Shown: positions 1-8,027 of the stretch, piece by piece | How positions within the stretch are numbered: the stretch's first letter is position 1 | Layout: each line of letters begins with the position of its first letter | NCBI RefSeq assembly: GCF_013204855.1 | Contig: NZ_JABMKZ010000022.1 | Coordinates: forward strand, 1-64,000 | Length of the DNA stretch: 64,000 nt | Direction of reading: 5' to 3' | From: Paenibacillus alba | Lineage (GTDB): Bacteria; Bacillota; Bacilli; Paenibacillales; NBRC-103111 | The notes under the pieces: model-generated | Databases searched by the model: none | The model's input: only the letters and a program-made list of their open reading frames with translations | Told to the model about the DNA's origin: nothing | Translations under genes and position numbers: made by a program

Positions 1-55
1 TGTATTAGGCACGCCGCCAGCGTTCGTCCTGAGCCAGGATCAAACTCTCCATTGT
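1..55 (-). rRNA. rrs: 16S ribosomal RNA, 5' end only
   Basis: The minus strand reads AGAGTTTGATCCTGGCTCAG followed by the universal continuation up to CCTAATACA, which is the conserved first ~55 nt of bacterial 16S rRNA. The rest lies beyond the left edge. The mature 5' end is placed near position 55 by aligning the AGAGTTTGATC box (38-48) with E. coli 16S numbering. The rRNA gene is read leftward, directly downstream of bofA, as in the B. subtilis dnaX-recR-bofA-rrn region. Confidence 0.97.
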
Positions 56-372
56 ACCGAACAATTACTTGTCCGTATATTTGAAAGCTGAAATGCTCAA
101 TTGACTTGCTAGCGAGATTTTGCAATCTCTTTTTTTGAACGATTGCTCGTTCGTGCTTACTCACTCGTTGTTCAGTTTTCAAAGATCAATGTTTCTTGCT
201 CAACCCGCTCTCTTTCGAAAGCCGGAAGATCAATATACCATACTAATTATTCGAATGCAACTTGTTTTTCTTAAGCTGCTTCTTTATCCCCGCATGTCTC
301 AGCGGCAACTTTTATAAGATACCACAGATAGGTTAAGCGAGTCAACAACGAATTCACACGTTTTTAATTCCA
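56..372 (-). promoter_or_regulatory. rrn leader with two tandem promoters and a boxA-like segment
   Basis: This gene-free stretch holds the rRNA control region on the minus strand. Promoter P1 has -35 TTGACT (340-345), an 18-nt spacer and -10 TATCTT (316-321). Promoter P2 has -35 TTGCAT (255-260), a 17-nt spacer and -10 TATATT (232-237). Near 170-190 the minus strand reads CTTTGAAAACTGAACAACG, the sequence usual in Bacillales rRNA leaders next to the antitermination boxA. Tandem promoters are typical of Bacillus rrn operons. The small ORF overlapping this region is not credible. Confidence 0.8.
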
Positions 373-642
373 CTAGAGCAAAGTCAATTTCAGTCCAGCA
401 AGCAGCAATACCCCTGGTATGCCAAGAACCGTAACCGTCCCTAAGGTTGCTGTATTAATGGGAATTTCAAACTGTGTATAAGCACTAAGTAAATTAAGCG
501 CATATAAGAGGAACGCAGCCACTACAATATTCAAACCAAGAGCTGACAGAACTCTGCCTACGCTGCGATTGCGAAATACAACCAACACCAGCATCAATGA
601 TGAGAAGAGAAGCAGCCCCCACACCACATATTTGAGATACAC
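373..642 (-). CDS. bofA: BofA family inhibitor of pro-sigma-K processing
   Basis: An 89-residue protein with two or three hydrophobic segments (about 5-22, 30-52 and 64-88) and the C-terminal glycine/leucine-rich segment of the BofA family. In B. subtilis BofA sits in the outer forespore membrane with SpoIVFA and holds the SpoIVFB protease inactive, delaying sigma-K activation in the mother cell. The start is GTG at 640-642, placed well behind GGAGGTG. It lies between yaaL and the 16S gene exactly as in B. subtilis, which strongly supports the call. Confidence 0.9.
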   Translation of the reverse strand: MYLKYVVWGLLLFSSLMLVLVVFRNRSVGRVLSALGLNIVVAAFLLYALNLLSAYTQFEIPINTATLGTVTVLGIPGVLLLAGLKLTLL

Positions 643-645
643 GTT

Positions 646-930
646 CTACACCTCCATTAAGCGATCACTGTCGATCAGACTGACGCCTAGCTTTTTGGCT
701 TGCTTGATGAGCATTTCAAATCTTTTCTCAGCAGCTTCCATTGCATAGATGGCATAGTCGATCTGATCCTTGTCCAGAGCAAATTCAAAGTGAGCTTGTG
801 CGGCAACCCATGTCTGATGAGCATCCCGAATCTCTAGAATCAGCATCTGCTTGTCCTTTATTTGTTCTTCTTTTAACTGCTTCGCCTGAGGACTCTTCAA
901 ACCATACTTCCCTAATAAGGCTGGTCTCAC
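646..930 (-). CDS. yaaL: YaaL-like DUF2508 protein
   Basis: A small, charged, helical protein of unknown function. The reading frame is open upstream to 1011, but GGAGG lies eight bases before a GTG at 928-930, giving 94 residues, close to the size of B. subtilis YaaL (about 74). The body (LKEEQIKDKQMLILEIRDAH, then a helix ending near EKRFEMLIKQAKKLG) matches DUF2508 by character. It ends four bases before bofA, so the two are co-transcribed; a terminator separates them from recR upstream. Identity rests mostly on synteny between recR and bofA. Confidence 0.8.
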   Translation of the reverse strand: MRPALLGKYGLKSPQAKQLKEEQIKDKQMLILEIRDAHQTWVAAQAHFEFALDKDQIDYAIYAMEAAEKRFEMLIKQAKKLGVSLIDSDRLMEV

Positions 931-1023
931 CTGCAAAACCTCCATTCCTCCCATAGCGGGGTGATCTATCCTTATCCATATGGAGGGAATGGAGCCTTTA
1001 GAACCATGCAATCTTCGTTTATG

Positions 1024-1062
1024 GCATAAAAAAAAGAGAGCTCGGCAGCTCCCTCTTCTCGT
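1024..1062 (-). terminator. Intrinsic terminator after recR
   Basis: On the minus strand GAGGGAGCT and AGCTCTCTT form a hairpin with a GCCG loop followed by eight T residues. It sits just beyond the recR stop and before yaaL. Confidence 0.8.
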
Positions 1063-1075
1063 ACAGTTGACTTGC

Positions 1076-1672
1076 TTATATTTCTCGGCGGCCTTCCATG
1101 GCTTTGGTCAGCGTCACTTCATCCGCATATTCCAAATCTCCGCCTACAGGCAATCCATGCGCAATACGCGTCACTTTGAGCCCGAAAGGCTTGATCAATC
1201 TGGACAAATACATGGCTGTCGCTTCACCCTCAATATTAGGATTCGTAGCCAAAATCAATTCTTGCACCGTTTCATCACCCAATCGCTTGAGCAATTCGGC
1301 AATATGAATCTGATCCGGTCCGATTCCCTCCATTGGCGAGATTGCACCATGAAGCACGTGATAGTATCCTTCGAATTCTTTGGTCCGTTCCAATGCGACC
1401 AAGTCCTTAGGCTCCTGCACCACACAAATGACCGATCCATCCCTGCTTTTGTCTTGACAGATGCGGCATGGATCAACGTCTGTGATGTTGCAGCAGACTG
1501 AACAATAGTGAAGGTTCCTTTTGACATTGACGAGGGCCTTCGCGAAATCAATCACGTCTTCTTCTTTCATACGAAGAACATGAAACGCAAGGCGCCCCGC
1601 AGTCTTAGGGCCAACTCCCGGCAGGCGGGAGAAAGCATCAATTAACTTGGATATCGGTTCGGGGTAATACAA
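1076..1672 (-). CDS. recR: Recombination mediator RecR
   Basis: RecR acts with RecF and RecO to load RecA at single-stranded gaps. The 198-residue length is usual. Visible features are an N-terminal helix-hairpin-helix (SRLPGVGPKTAGRLAFHV, about 15-32), a four-cysteine zinc site (C57, C60, C69, C72), and a Toprim domain starting at about 81. The start is TTG at 1670-1672 behind GAAGGAG. It lies 40 nt after the YbaB/EbfC gene, and dnaX precedes that; this dnaX-yaaK-recR operon is conserved across Firmicutes and beyond. Cytoplasmic. Confidence 0.97.
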   Translation of the reverse strand: MYYPEPISKLIDAFSRLPGVGPKTAGRLAFHVLRMKEEDVIDFAKALVNVKRNLHYCSVCCNITDVDPCRICQDKSRDGSVICVVQEPKDLVALERTKEFEGYYHVLHGAISPMEGIGPDQIHIAELLKRLGDETVQELILATNPNIEGEATAMYLSRLIKPFGLKVTRIAHGLPVGGDLEYADEVTLTKAMEGRREI

Positions 1673-1712
1673 AGGAGTTCTCCTTCATTGATCAGAATCG
1701 TTGCTCTTGATG

Positions 1713-2024
1713 TTAGAACAAACCAGGGATGTTCATGCCACCTGTAAATTTGCCCATATCTTTGTTTGCGATCTCTTCGGCTTTGGTCATTGCGTCGTTT
1801 ACAGCTGTAAGGACTAGATCTTGCAGCATTTCAACATCTTCCGGGTCTACTGCCTCTGGCTTGATGATAATACTTTGAACTTTCTTGTGACCGTTGATCA
1901 TCACCGTGACGACACCGCCGCCTGCTGTACCTTCGATCATTTTTGTGCCTAGCTCTTCTTGTGCTTTCATCATTTGTTCTTGCATTTTCTTCACTTGCTT
2001 CATCATTTGGTTCATGTTATTCAT
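1713..2024 (-). CDS. yaaK: YbaB/EbfC family nucleoid-associated protein
   Basis: A 103-residue, methionine-rich protein with a long N-terminal coiled helix (MNQMMKQVKKMQEQMMKAQ) and the family core segment around GGGVVTVMINGHKKV. YbaB/EbfC proteins are dimeric DNA-binding proteins with a tweezer-like shape. The gene sits between dnaX and recR, 25 nt after the dnaX stop, its usual place. Confidence 0.95.
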   Translation of the reverse strand: MNNMNQMMKQVKKMQEQMMKAQEELGTKMIEGTAGGGVVTVMINGHKKVQSIIIKPEAVDPEDVEMLQDLVLTAVNDAMTKAEEIANKDMGKFTGGMNIPGLF

Positions 2025-2049
2025 CGCAGGTAGCTCCCTTATATTTAGT

Positions 2050-3789
2050 CTAGTCTTCTTTAATCGTCACTAGATTCTCGCCAAACAACTGGATTGCTTC
2101 TGAAATCCATTCTTCCTTCACTGGTGCGCCATTCACGTCTTGCGATTCTAACTCCATCACTTCCGGAGCTGAGCTGACGGCGTCATTTCGCGCATCGTCC
2201 CACTCTTTGCGCATGATGGTGAGCAAGCGCATCGGCTTGCCGAGTACGGCAGCCAGAACCTGCTCAATGATGACTTTGTTTTCGGGTTTCTCGGTAGTGT
2301 TGCGGTGCATGTCATTTTTGAAAGCGACCAGAACGACATCATCCAGCATGGATACGAGGTCACCATTTACGAACCAAGCGTGAACCGTAATTTTCTTTTC
2401 TTTGACATCACCTAACACTTGGCTCCACTTCATCAAAGCAGACTTAGTCTCCGCGCCCTCTGCAGCTTTCAAGTAGCCATCCAGCTTGATGCCGGATTTC
2501 TTCGATGGCGCTGAGGCCACTGGCACCTTGGCCGCCGGTTTCGCTTGTGCATCCGCAGAGGCACCCGCTACTCCCGATTTTACCAGTCCAGCTACCTGAT
2601 CTTCAAGTTGTTGCAGCTTTTTGGTCATTTGCGCCAAAAGATCACCTTGCGGCGCGCGACTTCCGACTTCAGCAAGACCTGCTGATGTGCCGCTTTCGGC
2701 TCCGCTATGACCGCCGCACATTTTCATAATCGAAATTTCAAGCAAGGTCTGCGGCTGTACCGAGTACTTCATTTCGCTTTGATAATGATTCAGCGTCTCG
2801 ATCATGGCCATCATTTCACCGGCTGAGAAGTGACTGGCAATGTCTCGCAGCTCGCCCATATCAAAAACGCGTTCCGTAATCACGGGCGAATTCGGCACCA
2901 TGCGAACCATAAGCAAATCGCGGAAGTAGTTGATCAAATTTTCAATACATTTGTCAGCACTCTTGCCTTCTTGCATGAAAGTATCGATCAGCTCCAGCGC
3001 GGCGCCAAGGTTCTTCTCTTTGATGAAAAGCACGAGTTTCTTGAACTGATCCGAAGCCACACCGCCAGTAATGGACAGAATATCCGCGAGCTGCACTTCG
3101 CCTGTGGCAAATGAGGTCGCTTGATCCAAAAGGCTGAGGGCATCCCGCATCCCACCATCGGATAATCTCGCGATATAGTGGAGAGCTTCTTCGTTAATCG
3201 CTATCTGCTCTTGCTCACAAATATACTTGAGCCGCATTACTTGATCATCCATCGAAACACGGCGAAAGTCAAAACGCTGACACCGCGAAATAATCGTAGC
3301 AGGAATCTTATGCGGTTCCGTGGTCGCCAAGATGAACATAACATGAGCCGGAGGCTCTTCCAACGTCTTGAGCAGGGCATTAAACGCTTCGGTCGTGAGC
3401 ATGTGTACTTCATCTATGATATAGACCTTTTGTCTAACTTCTGTTGGGGCATACTTCACTTTATCCCGAATATCCCTGATTTCTTCCACACCGCGATTCG
3501 AGGCCGCATCGATTTCGACAACGTCCATCACGGCGCCTTCGGTGATTCTTTCACAGGCCGAGCAGGCATTGCACGGTTCTTCGGCAGGGCCATGCAAGCA
3601 GTTCACTGCTTTGGCCAAAATTTTGGCTGTACTGGTTTTCCCCGTTCCCCGAGGACCATTAAACAAATAAGCGTGGGTAAGACGATTCTCTCGCAAAGAA
3701 TTCTGCAGCGTCTGCGTGATATGCTTCTGACCGACAACATCACGAAACGTCTGAGACCTCCACGTTCGATACAGAGCAATATGTGCCAT
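2050..3789 (-). CDS. dnaX: DNA polymerase III gamma/tau subunit
   Basis: Clamp-loader ATPase of the replisome. The frame is open to 3804, but ATG at 3787-3789 has GGAGAGG seven bases upstream, giving 579 residues beginning MAHIALYRTWR. Visible are Walker A GPRGTGKT (45-52), a four-cysteine zinc module (C64, C73, C76, C79), DEVH (126-129) and the SRC motif near 168-170. The C-terminal third is an alanine-rich linker and tau-type tail. No long A-run typical of programmed frameshifting was seen. First gene of dnaX-yaaK-recR. Confidence 0.97.
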   Translation of the reverse strand: MAHIALYRTWRSQTFRDVVGQKHITQTLQNSLRENRLTHAYLFNGPRGTGKTSTAKILAKAVNCLHGPAEEPCNACSACERITEGAVMDVVEIDAASNRGVEEIRDIRDKVKYAPTEVRQKVYIIDEVHMLTTEAFNALLKTLEEPPAHVMFILATTEPHKIPATIISRCQRFDFRRVSMDDQVMRLKYICEQEQIAINEEALHYIARLSDGGMRDALSLLDQATSFATGEVQLADILSITGGVASDQFKKLVLFIKEKNLGAALELIDTFMQEGKSADKCIENLINYFRDLLMVRMVPNSPVITERVFDMGELRDIASHFSAGEMMAMIETLNHYQSEMKYSVQPQTLLEISIMKMCGGHSGAESGTSAGLAEVGSRAPQGDLLAQMTKKLQQLEDQVAGLVKSGVAGASADAQAKPAAKVPVASAPSKKSGIKLDGYLKAAEGAETKSALMKWSQVLGDVKEKKITVHAWFVNGDLVSMLDDVVLVAFKNDMHRNTTEKPENKVIIEQVLAAVLGKPMRLLTIMRKEWDDARNDAVSSAPEVMELESQDVNGAPVKEEWISEAIQLFGENLVTIKED

Positions 3790-3867
3790 AGTGTTCCTCT
3801 CCAATAATCCCTGTATGGAATGACTGAATCCATTATACTATAACCCACCTAGGGATGAAATAGAGGA

Positions 3868-5304
3868 TCAAGCATAGGGGATGGATATCGTAAACGTCGT
3901 TCCGAAGCCTTTGGAGGATACCCGGATCGTCCCGCCCATATCATGAATAATTCGTTGGCAGACGGAAAGGCCTAACCCTGTACCGGTATCCTTGGTTGTG
4001 AAGAAGGGATCGAAAATTTTATCAATGACGAACATCGGGATGCCTGAGCCTGTGTCATGGATATCAATACAGACGTTCCGGTCCACGGTTTCTACCTTCT
4101 CCGTAATAGTTAGCATCCCTCCATCCGACATGGCTTCTATCCCATTTTTACAAATGTTCAAAAATACTTGCTTAAGAAGCTCTCGATCGGCAATCACTTC
4201 GGGCAGATGATAGGACGCCTCATACTGGAGATGAACGTTGTAGAGAATGGCCTCATTATTGATGATCGGCAAAATCCCTCGGAGTACTTCCGTCACATCT
4301 ATGCGCTCATAAGAGACATGTTTCGGCTTGCTGAGCAGCAGGAATTCATTGACGAGCTCATTAATTCGGTTGATTTCTTCCAACATAACTTCAGTATAGC
4401 TCTGCTCTTTATTCATCCCTTGCACTTCGAAGGTGCGGCGCAGCACTTGCAGAAAGCCTTTGATGGACGTCAGCGGGTTGCGAATCTCATGTGCCGTGCC
4501 GGCAGCAATTTGTCCGATCATAGCCAATCTATCGCTTCTTTGTACCATTTCTTCCAATGACCGCATATTGGTGACATCTTTGAAAATAACATAGGCACCG
4601 ACAATGTTGCCTTGACTATCTTTCAACACGTTGGAATCCAGCAATAGTTCAAATCGCTCCATATTATTGGTCCAGGAGACCGCATGGTTGCGCACAACAG
4701 CGCCGTGGAGAACCGTTCTTTGCACAAGCTTGTGCTGGCTCGGCACGGTTGCAAAAATCTCATCCAGCGATTTATTCAAGATATGCTCACGATCCATGCC
4801 TAGAATCTGCGTTGCCCGATCACTGACATCTGCCAGCGTAAAATCCATACTGATCAACAAAACGCCTAAATTGATATCCTTCAAAAATGCGTCCGAAAAC
4901 CGCTGCAGCAAATTTAACTGGGGCCCATCCTCACGATCCCGCATCGTCAGCAGATACATCACCTTCGGGCCATACTTAAGCTTCGCTATTGAAAATTGAA
5001 AAAAGTAGGTCTCTCCGCATTTGCTGATGAGAATACCGTGAGGCCATTCCATTAAGCTCATCTCGCTGCCAAAATAAAATTCATATAATTCACGCAAATT
5101 AGCCCTCACTTTAAAAAGTTGAGGGAACGTGGTTTGGGTTATTTCTTCTGCTGAATAGCCGGAGTTTTTCAAAATTTGATCGGTTGCTAACGTAATGTTC
5201 TCATCCTCATCAACAATGAGCATACCTACATGAACATTCAGGTTGAAAATCTTGCGCATTTCTTCGATGGAAACCGAGTAATCTTGAGGATCATGAATGG
5301 ACAT
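3868..5304 (-). CDS. PAS-domain sensor histidine kinase, sporulation-kinase-like
   Basis: A soluble kinase with no membrane segment. ATG at 5304 has AAGGAG eight bases upstream and is preferred over the longer open frame to 5391, giving 478 residues. Two PAS domains (about 15-120 and 135-248) precede a HisKA domain with phospho-acceptor H272 (AHEIRNPLTS) and a HATPase domain with an N box (ICKNGIEAMSDGG), G1 (DTGSGIP) and G2 (TGTGLGL). This architecture resembles the Bacillus sporulation kinases that feed the Spo0F-Spo0B-Spo0A phosphorelay. No response regulator is adjacent, i.e. it is an orphan, and spo0F lies 6.6 kb away. The partner is inferred, not shown. Confidence 0.85.
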   Translation of the reverse strand: MSIHDPQDYSVSIEEMRKIFNLNVHVGMLIVDEDENITLATDQILKNSGYSAEEITQTTFPQLFKVRANLRELYEFYFGSEMSLMEWPHGILISKCGETYFFQFSIAKLKYGPKVMYLLTMRDREDGPQLNLLQRFSDAFLKDINLGVLLISMDFTLADVSDRATQILGMDREHILNKSLDEIFATVPSQHKLVQRTVLHGAVVRNHAVSWTNNMERFELLLDSNVLKDSQGNIVGAYVIFKDVTNMRSLEEMVQRSDRLAMIGQIAAGTAHEIRNPLTSIKGFLQVLRRTFEVQGMNKEQSYTEVMLEEINRINELVNEFLLLSKPKHVSYERIDVTEVLRGILPIINNEAILYNVHLQYEASYHLPEVIADRELLKQVFLNICKNGIEAMSDGGMLTITEKVETVDRNVCIDIHDTGSGIPMFVIDKIFDPFFTTKDTGTGLGLSVCQRIIHDMGGTIRVSSKGFGTTFTISIPYA

Positions 5305-5418
5305 ATCAGCAGCTCCTTCACTTTCTCTATTCAATGGCGACAAGGTATCCCGTTTACATGAACAATCCGATGGTATATAAATTCTCTGCAAAGCAAATTT
5401 TTTCCTTCTTGAACCAAA

Positions 5419-5447
5419 AGAAAAACGCCCCGTTCAAGGGCGTTTGT
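5419..5447 (-). terminator. Intrinsic terminator downstream of SRP RNA
   Basis: On the minus strand AAACGCCC and GGGGCGTTT pair around a short loop, followed by TTCTTTT. It lies 25 nt past the SRP RNA and before the kinase gene. Confidence 0.7.
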
Positions 5448-5472
5448 TTCGTTCATTCATGAAGTTAGGTAT

Positions 5473-5741
5473 AAAACCGTGCACCTGTTATTGATAAAGG
5501 GATACAAGCGTACTCTTATCGTTAGCTCAAATTAGGCAACCCTTCGGCACATGAAACATCTCACTTACGGCTGCTTCCTTCCAGACCTGACCGGGTTCAT
5601 GAGCATCCATTGCGAAGGACCCGACTCTCAACACCACGTGTAAAAGCCAGACCTCACATCACAGTACCGCTAACAGGAATTCAACCTCGCTACAGCGGAT
5701 TGCGAGTTACAGGGCACCGCTACCTCCCCATCTAGCACGGT
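5473..5741 (-). ncRNA. scr: Signal recognition particle RNA, large Firmicutes type
   Basis: About 268 nt. The minus strand starts CCGTGCTAGATGGGGAGGTA and ends GGTGCACGGTTTT, so the 5' CCGTGC and 3' GCACGG arms close helix 1. The central conserved part includes GGTCAGGTCTGGAAGGAAGC, the SRP RNA helix 8 / Ffh-binding signature. This matches the 271-nt B. subtilis scRNA, which also sits just upstream of dnaX. It scaffolds Ffh (and HBsu in Bacillus) for co-translational membrane targeting. Confidence 0.97.
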
Positions 5742-5748
5742 AAAAATA

Positions 5749-5777
5749 AGTATAGCCGATTCAAATGCAAATAGCAA
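5749..5777 (-). promoter_or_regulatory. Sigma-A promoter of SRP RNA
   Basis: On the minus strand -35 TTGCTA (5772-5777), a 17-nt spacer and -10 TATACT (5749-5754). The expected start falls at about 5741-5742, exactly the SRP RNA 5' end. Confidence 0.8.
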
Positions 5778-5797
5778 CAGAGGGTAAAATCTGTCTT

Positions 5798-6211
5798 TTA
5801 ACGAGTCATTTTCACGGTAACTTTGTAGCGCGGCATGTTCGTATTCAAGGCCATTTGGGCCTGTGAACGAAGTTCATCCACTTGGGCAGGCGTCAAAGAA
5901 GCTTTTGGCGTAATTTTCACCTTGGCTTTCGGCCCATTAATCGAAATATTGGACTTCTCAATGCCTTGCAGCTGAGCAAGCACCGCTTTCATTAAATTGG
6001 TATCATCCTCATAGTGATGATAGGTCGGATTGAGCGGATCATTGGGATTGACGCTCGTTATCCCCAGCATGCCGTCCTGCTTGTAATGCTGCGCTTTATA
6101 CTGTGCATCGTCAGTCTGCGGGGGATTCTTGTTGCCCGAGCTAATCCCGCAGCCAGCTAAGCTCATCATGAGCAGGATCGCTCCCGCACACCTAAGCATA
6201 TCCCTAAACAT
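5798..6211 (-). CDS. YhcN/YlaJ family sporulation lipoprotein
   Basis: A 137-residue lipoprotein. ATG at 6211 lies six bases after GGGAGGTG and is preferred over an upstream in-frame start. The N-terminus is a signal peptide ending in lipobox LAGC (cysteine about residue 21), so the protein is lipid-anchored. The remainder carries the YhcN/YlaJ pattern: a short linker, then an alternating charged region and the C-terminal QAQMALNTNMPRYKVTV segment. B. subtilis YhcN is a spore inner-membrane lipoprotein made in the forespore and linked to germination and outgrowth. Confidence 0.8.
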   Translation of the reverse strand: MFRDMLRCAGAILLMMSLAGCGISSGNKNPPQTDDAQYKAQHYKQDGMLGITSVNPNDPLNPTYHHYEDDTNLMKAVLAQLQGIEKSNISINGPKAKVKITPKASLTPAQVDELRSQAQMALNTNMPRYKVTVKMTR

Positions 6212-6237
6212 AAAAACACCTCCCATTGGACTCTAAG

Positions 6238-6249
6238 CCTAAGCTTAGG
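6238..6249. repeat. Perfect 12-bp palindrome CCTAAGCTTAGG
   Basis: A perfect palindrome 27 bp upstream of the spore lipoprotein start. It could be a protein-binding site or the tip of a small hairpin; nothing else supports either. Confidence 0.35.
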
Positions 6250-6302
6250 ATGACCAAGGGAGGTTGTCTTATGCTGATTGGCAGCAAAGCAATTGATGCC
6301 AA

Positions 6303-6500
6303 TTAGATTCCGTATTTCTTTTTGAACTTGTCGACACGGCCGCCTACATCGATAAACTTTTGTTTACCAGTGTAGAAAGGATGGCAATTGGAGCAAATCT
6401 CAACACGCAGATTTGGCTTGATTGATCCCGTTTCGAACACATTACCACAAGCGCAAGTCACTGTGGTTGCATGATAAGTAGGATGAATACCTGCTTTCAT
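6303..6500 (-). CDS. rpmE: 50S ribosomal protein L31, zinc-binding type
   Basis: 65 residues with all four zinc ligands C16, C18, C36 and C39, so this is the C+ form of L31. In B. subtilis the C+ form is used when zinc is ample and the C- form (YtiA) replaces it under zinc starvation; no C- paralogue is in this window. It lies downstream of rho as in B. subtilis, but with a radical SAM gene inserted between them. Confidence 0.97.
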   Translation of the reverse strand: MKAGIHPTYHATTVTCACGNVFETGSIKPNLRVEICSNCHPFYTGKQKFIDVGGRVDKFKKKYGI

Positions 6501-6619
6501 GTTGGGTCACCTCTTTCCGCCCTGAATCATTTGCTGAAACAGAGTTAATGGACGTACCTTTGCATTTTAGCATAATCAGAGGCATAAATGCAATGAGAAG
6601 ACGAAAGAAAATCTCTTCC

Positions 6620-7894
6620 TTATAGCACCATTGAAGCCGTCCGGTCACTCGTATAAAACTTCGGTGTATGGGAGTAAGAGCCCAAGATAACATCAGGCAA
6701 TTCCTCTTGGAAAATTTCGATCATTTGCTTCATTCCCAGCAGCTCGCCTCGTGCCTTGGGAATAATCCCAAGATAGCTTTCGGGGTCAATATTCAGGTTG
6801 CGCAATTGAATCAATTTCAATCCCGTTCTTCGCACGAATTCGATCATTGCCTCGATCTCTTCTTCCCGATCGGTTACCCCTGGGAATACGAGATAGTTAA
6901 TCGAGGTGATGACCCCTTTATCCGTGGCGTAGCGAAGAGACTTCTCAACATTTTTGAGCGTATAAGCTCGCGGCTTATAATACGCGTTGTAATGGTCATC
7001 TAACGCGCTAATCGTGCTGACCCGCATAAGATCAAGTCCGGCGTCTACAATACCGCGGATATGGTCCGTGAGTCCTGCATTGGTATTAATATTGATATAG
7101 CCCATCTTCGTTTGCTCACGCACTTGCTTGATAGCTTCAATGATAATCACAGCTTGTGTGCTAGGCTCGCCTTCACAGCCCTGACCGAAAGAAATGATAC
7201 TCTCCGGCGTACGAAGATGTTCCAGCATAATCTGCGTGATCTCTTCCACCTTAGGCTTGAAGTTCATACGCGTCTGCGGGGCCACGAACCCACTTTCATC
7301 CGGTTGTTCGGAAATACAGCCGAAACAGCCTGCATTGCAGGAATAGGAGACCGGAACAGCCCCCTCCCAGCGCTGGAGGAACGTATTTGAAGCGGTTAGG
7401 CACTCATAGCCAAGCGCACAGTTGGACAAATGTGCATATAAGCGGTTCTCTGGGTACTTGGCGACCAGCCGTTTAACCTCGACTTCAAGCTCCGTCGGGT
7501 CACAGTGAACCGGATTCCAATAATACGGGTTATCCGTTAAACGAGCAGCGACATAGAAGCCATCTTCTTTCCACACGACTGCCGTATAACCGAACAAGGG
7601 CAGTGCCTTGGTTTTGTCTGATTTGACATAACCGGGAAGCAGCAGCCGAGTAAAGCCTTGCGGAAGCAAAGCCCCAACGGCATGATAATCGCCTTCGACC
7701 AGCTTCATGTCGCCAGTCGCCGCGTCGATACCGACTGGCCGCGTAAAAGGAAGGCTGACGAGCGTCGAACCCTCTGGAAGAGGAATCAACTCGTCATCTA
7801 AGATTTCAGTGATCATTTCCGCGTTTCGGCCAAGCGCCAAGAAGTCGGGATGGTCGAAGACGTTTCCTTGTGAGTCGGAATAAACTAAATTCAT
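6620..7894 (-). CDS. Radical SAM protein of unknown substrate
   Basis: 424 residues from the ATG at 7894, which has AAGAGGAG nine bases upstream; the longer open frame is not favoured. C186, C190 and C193 (CNAGCFGC) form the CX3CX2C cluster motif that binds a 4Fe-4S cluster and S-adenosylmethionine. The downstream GQGCEGEPST and ININTNAGLT segments fit the radical SAM barrel. An N-terminal region of about 180 residues precedes the barrel and contains C131, C159 and C165. The reaction is not predictable from sequence. It sits between rho and rpmE, an insertion relative to B. subtilis. Confidence 0.8.
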   Translation of the reverse strand: MNLVYSDSQGNVFDHPDFLALGRNAEMITEILDDELIPLPEGSTLVSLPFTRPVGIDAATGDMKLVEGDYHAVGALLPQGFTRLLLPGYVKSDKTKALPLFGYTAVVWKEDGFYVAARLTDNPYYWNPVHCDPTELEVEVKRLVAKYPENRLYAHLSNCALGYECLTASNTFLQRWEGAVPVSYSCNAGCFGCISEQPDESGFVAPQTRMNFKPKVEEITQIMLEHLRTPESIISFGQGCEGEPSTQAVIIIEAIKQVREQTKMGYININTNAGLTDHIRGIVDAGLDLMRVSTISALDDHYNAYYKPRAYTLKNVEKSLRYATDKGVITSINYLVFPGVTDREEEIEAMIEFVRRTGLKLIQLRNLNIDPESYLGIIPKARGELLGMKQMIEIFQEELPDVILGSYSHTPKFYTSDRTASMVL

Positions 7895-8027
7895 AACAGG
7901 TACTCCTCTTTGTGCATCAAGGATAAACGACTTAAGTCGTCCAGGAAGGACGACTGCGTTTGTCAAAGTTGATGCAAGTTGTGTGGCAGAACGTTTAGGT
8001 TCTGTCAGCTAGGTATATTTTGAAAGC

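Noticed and set aside
2050..3789. Programmed frameshift in dnaX to give a short gamma form
   Set aside because: No long A-run with a suitable stem was seen; Bacillus-type dnaX does not require it.
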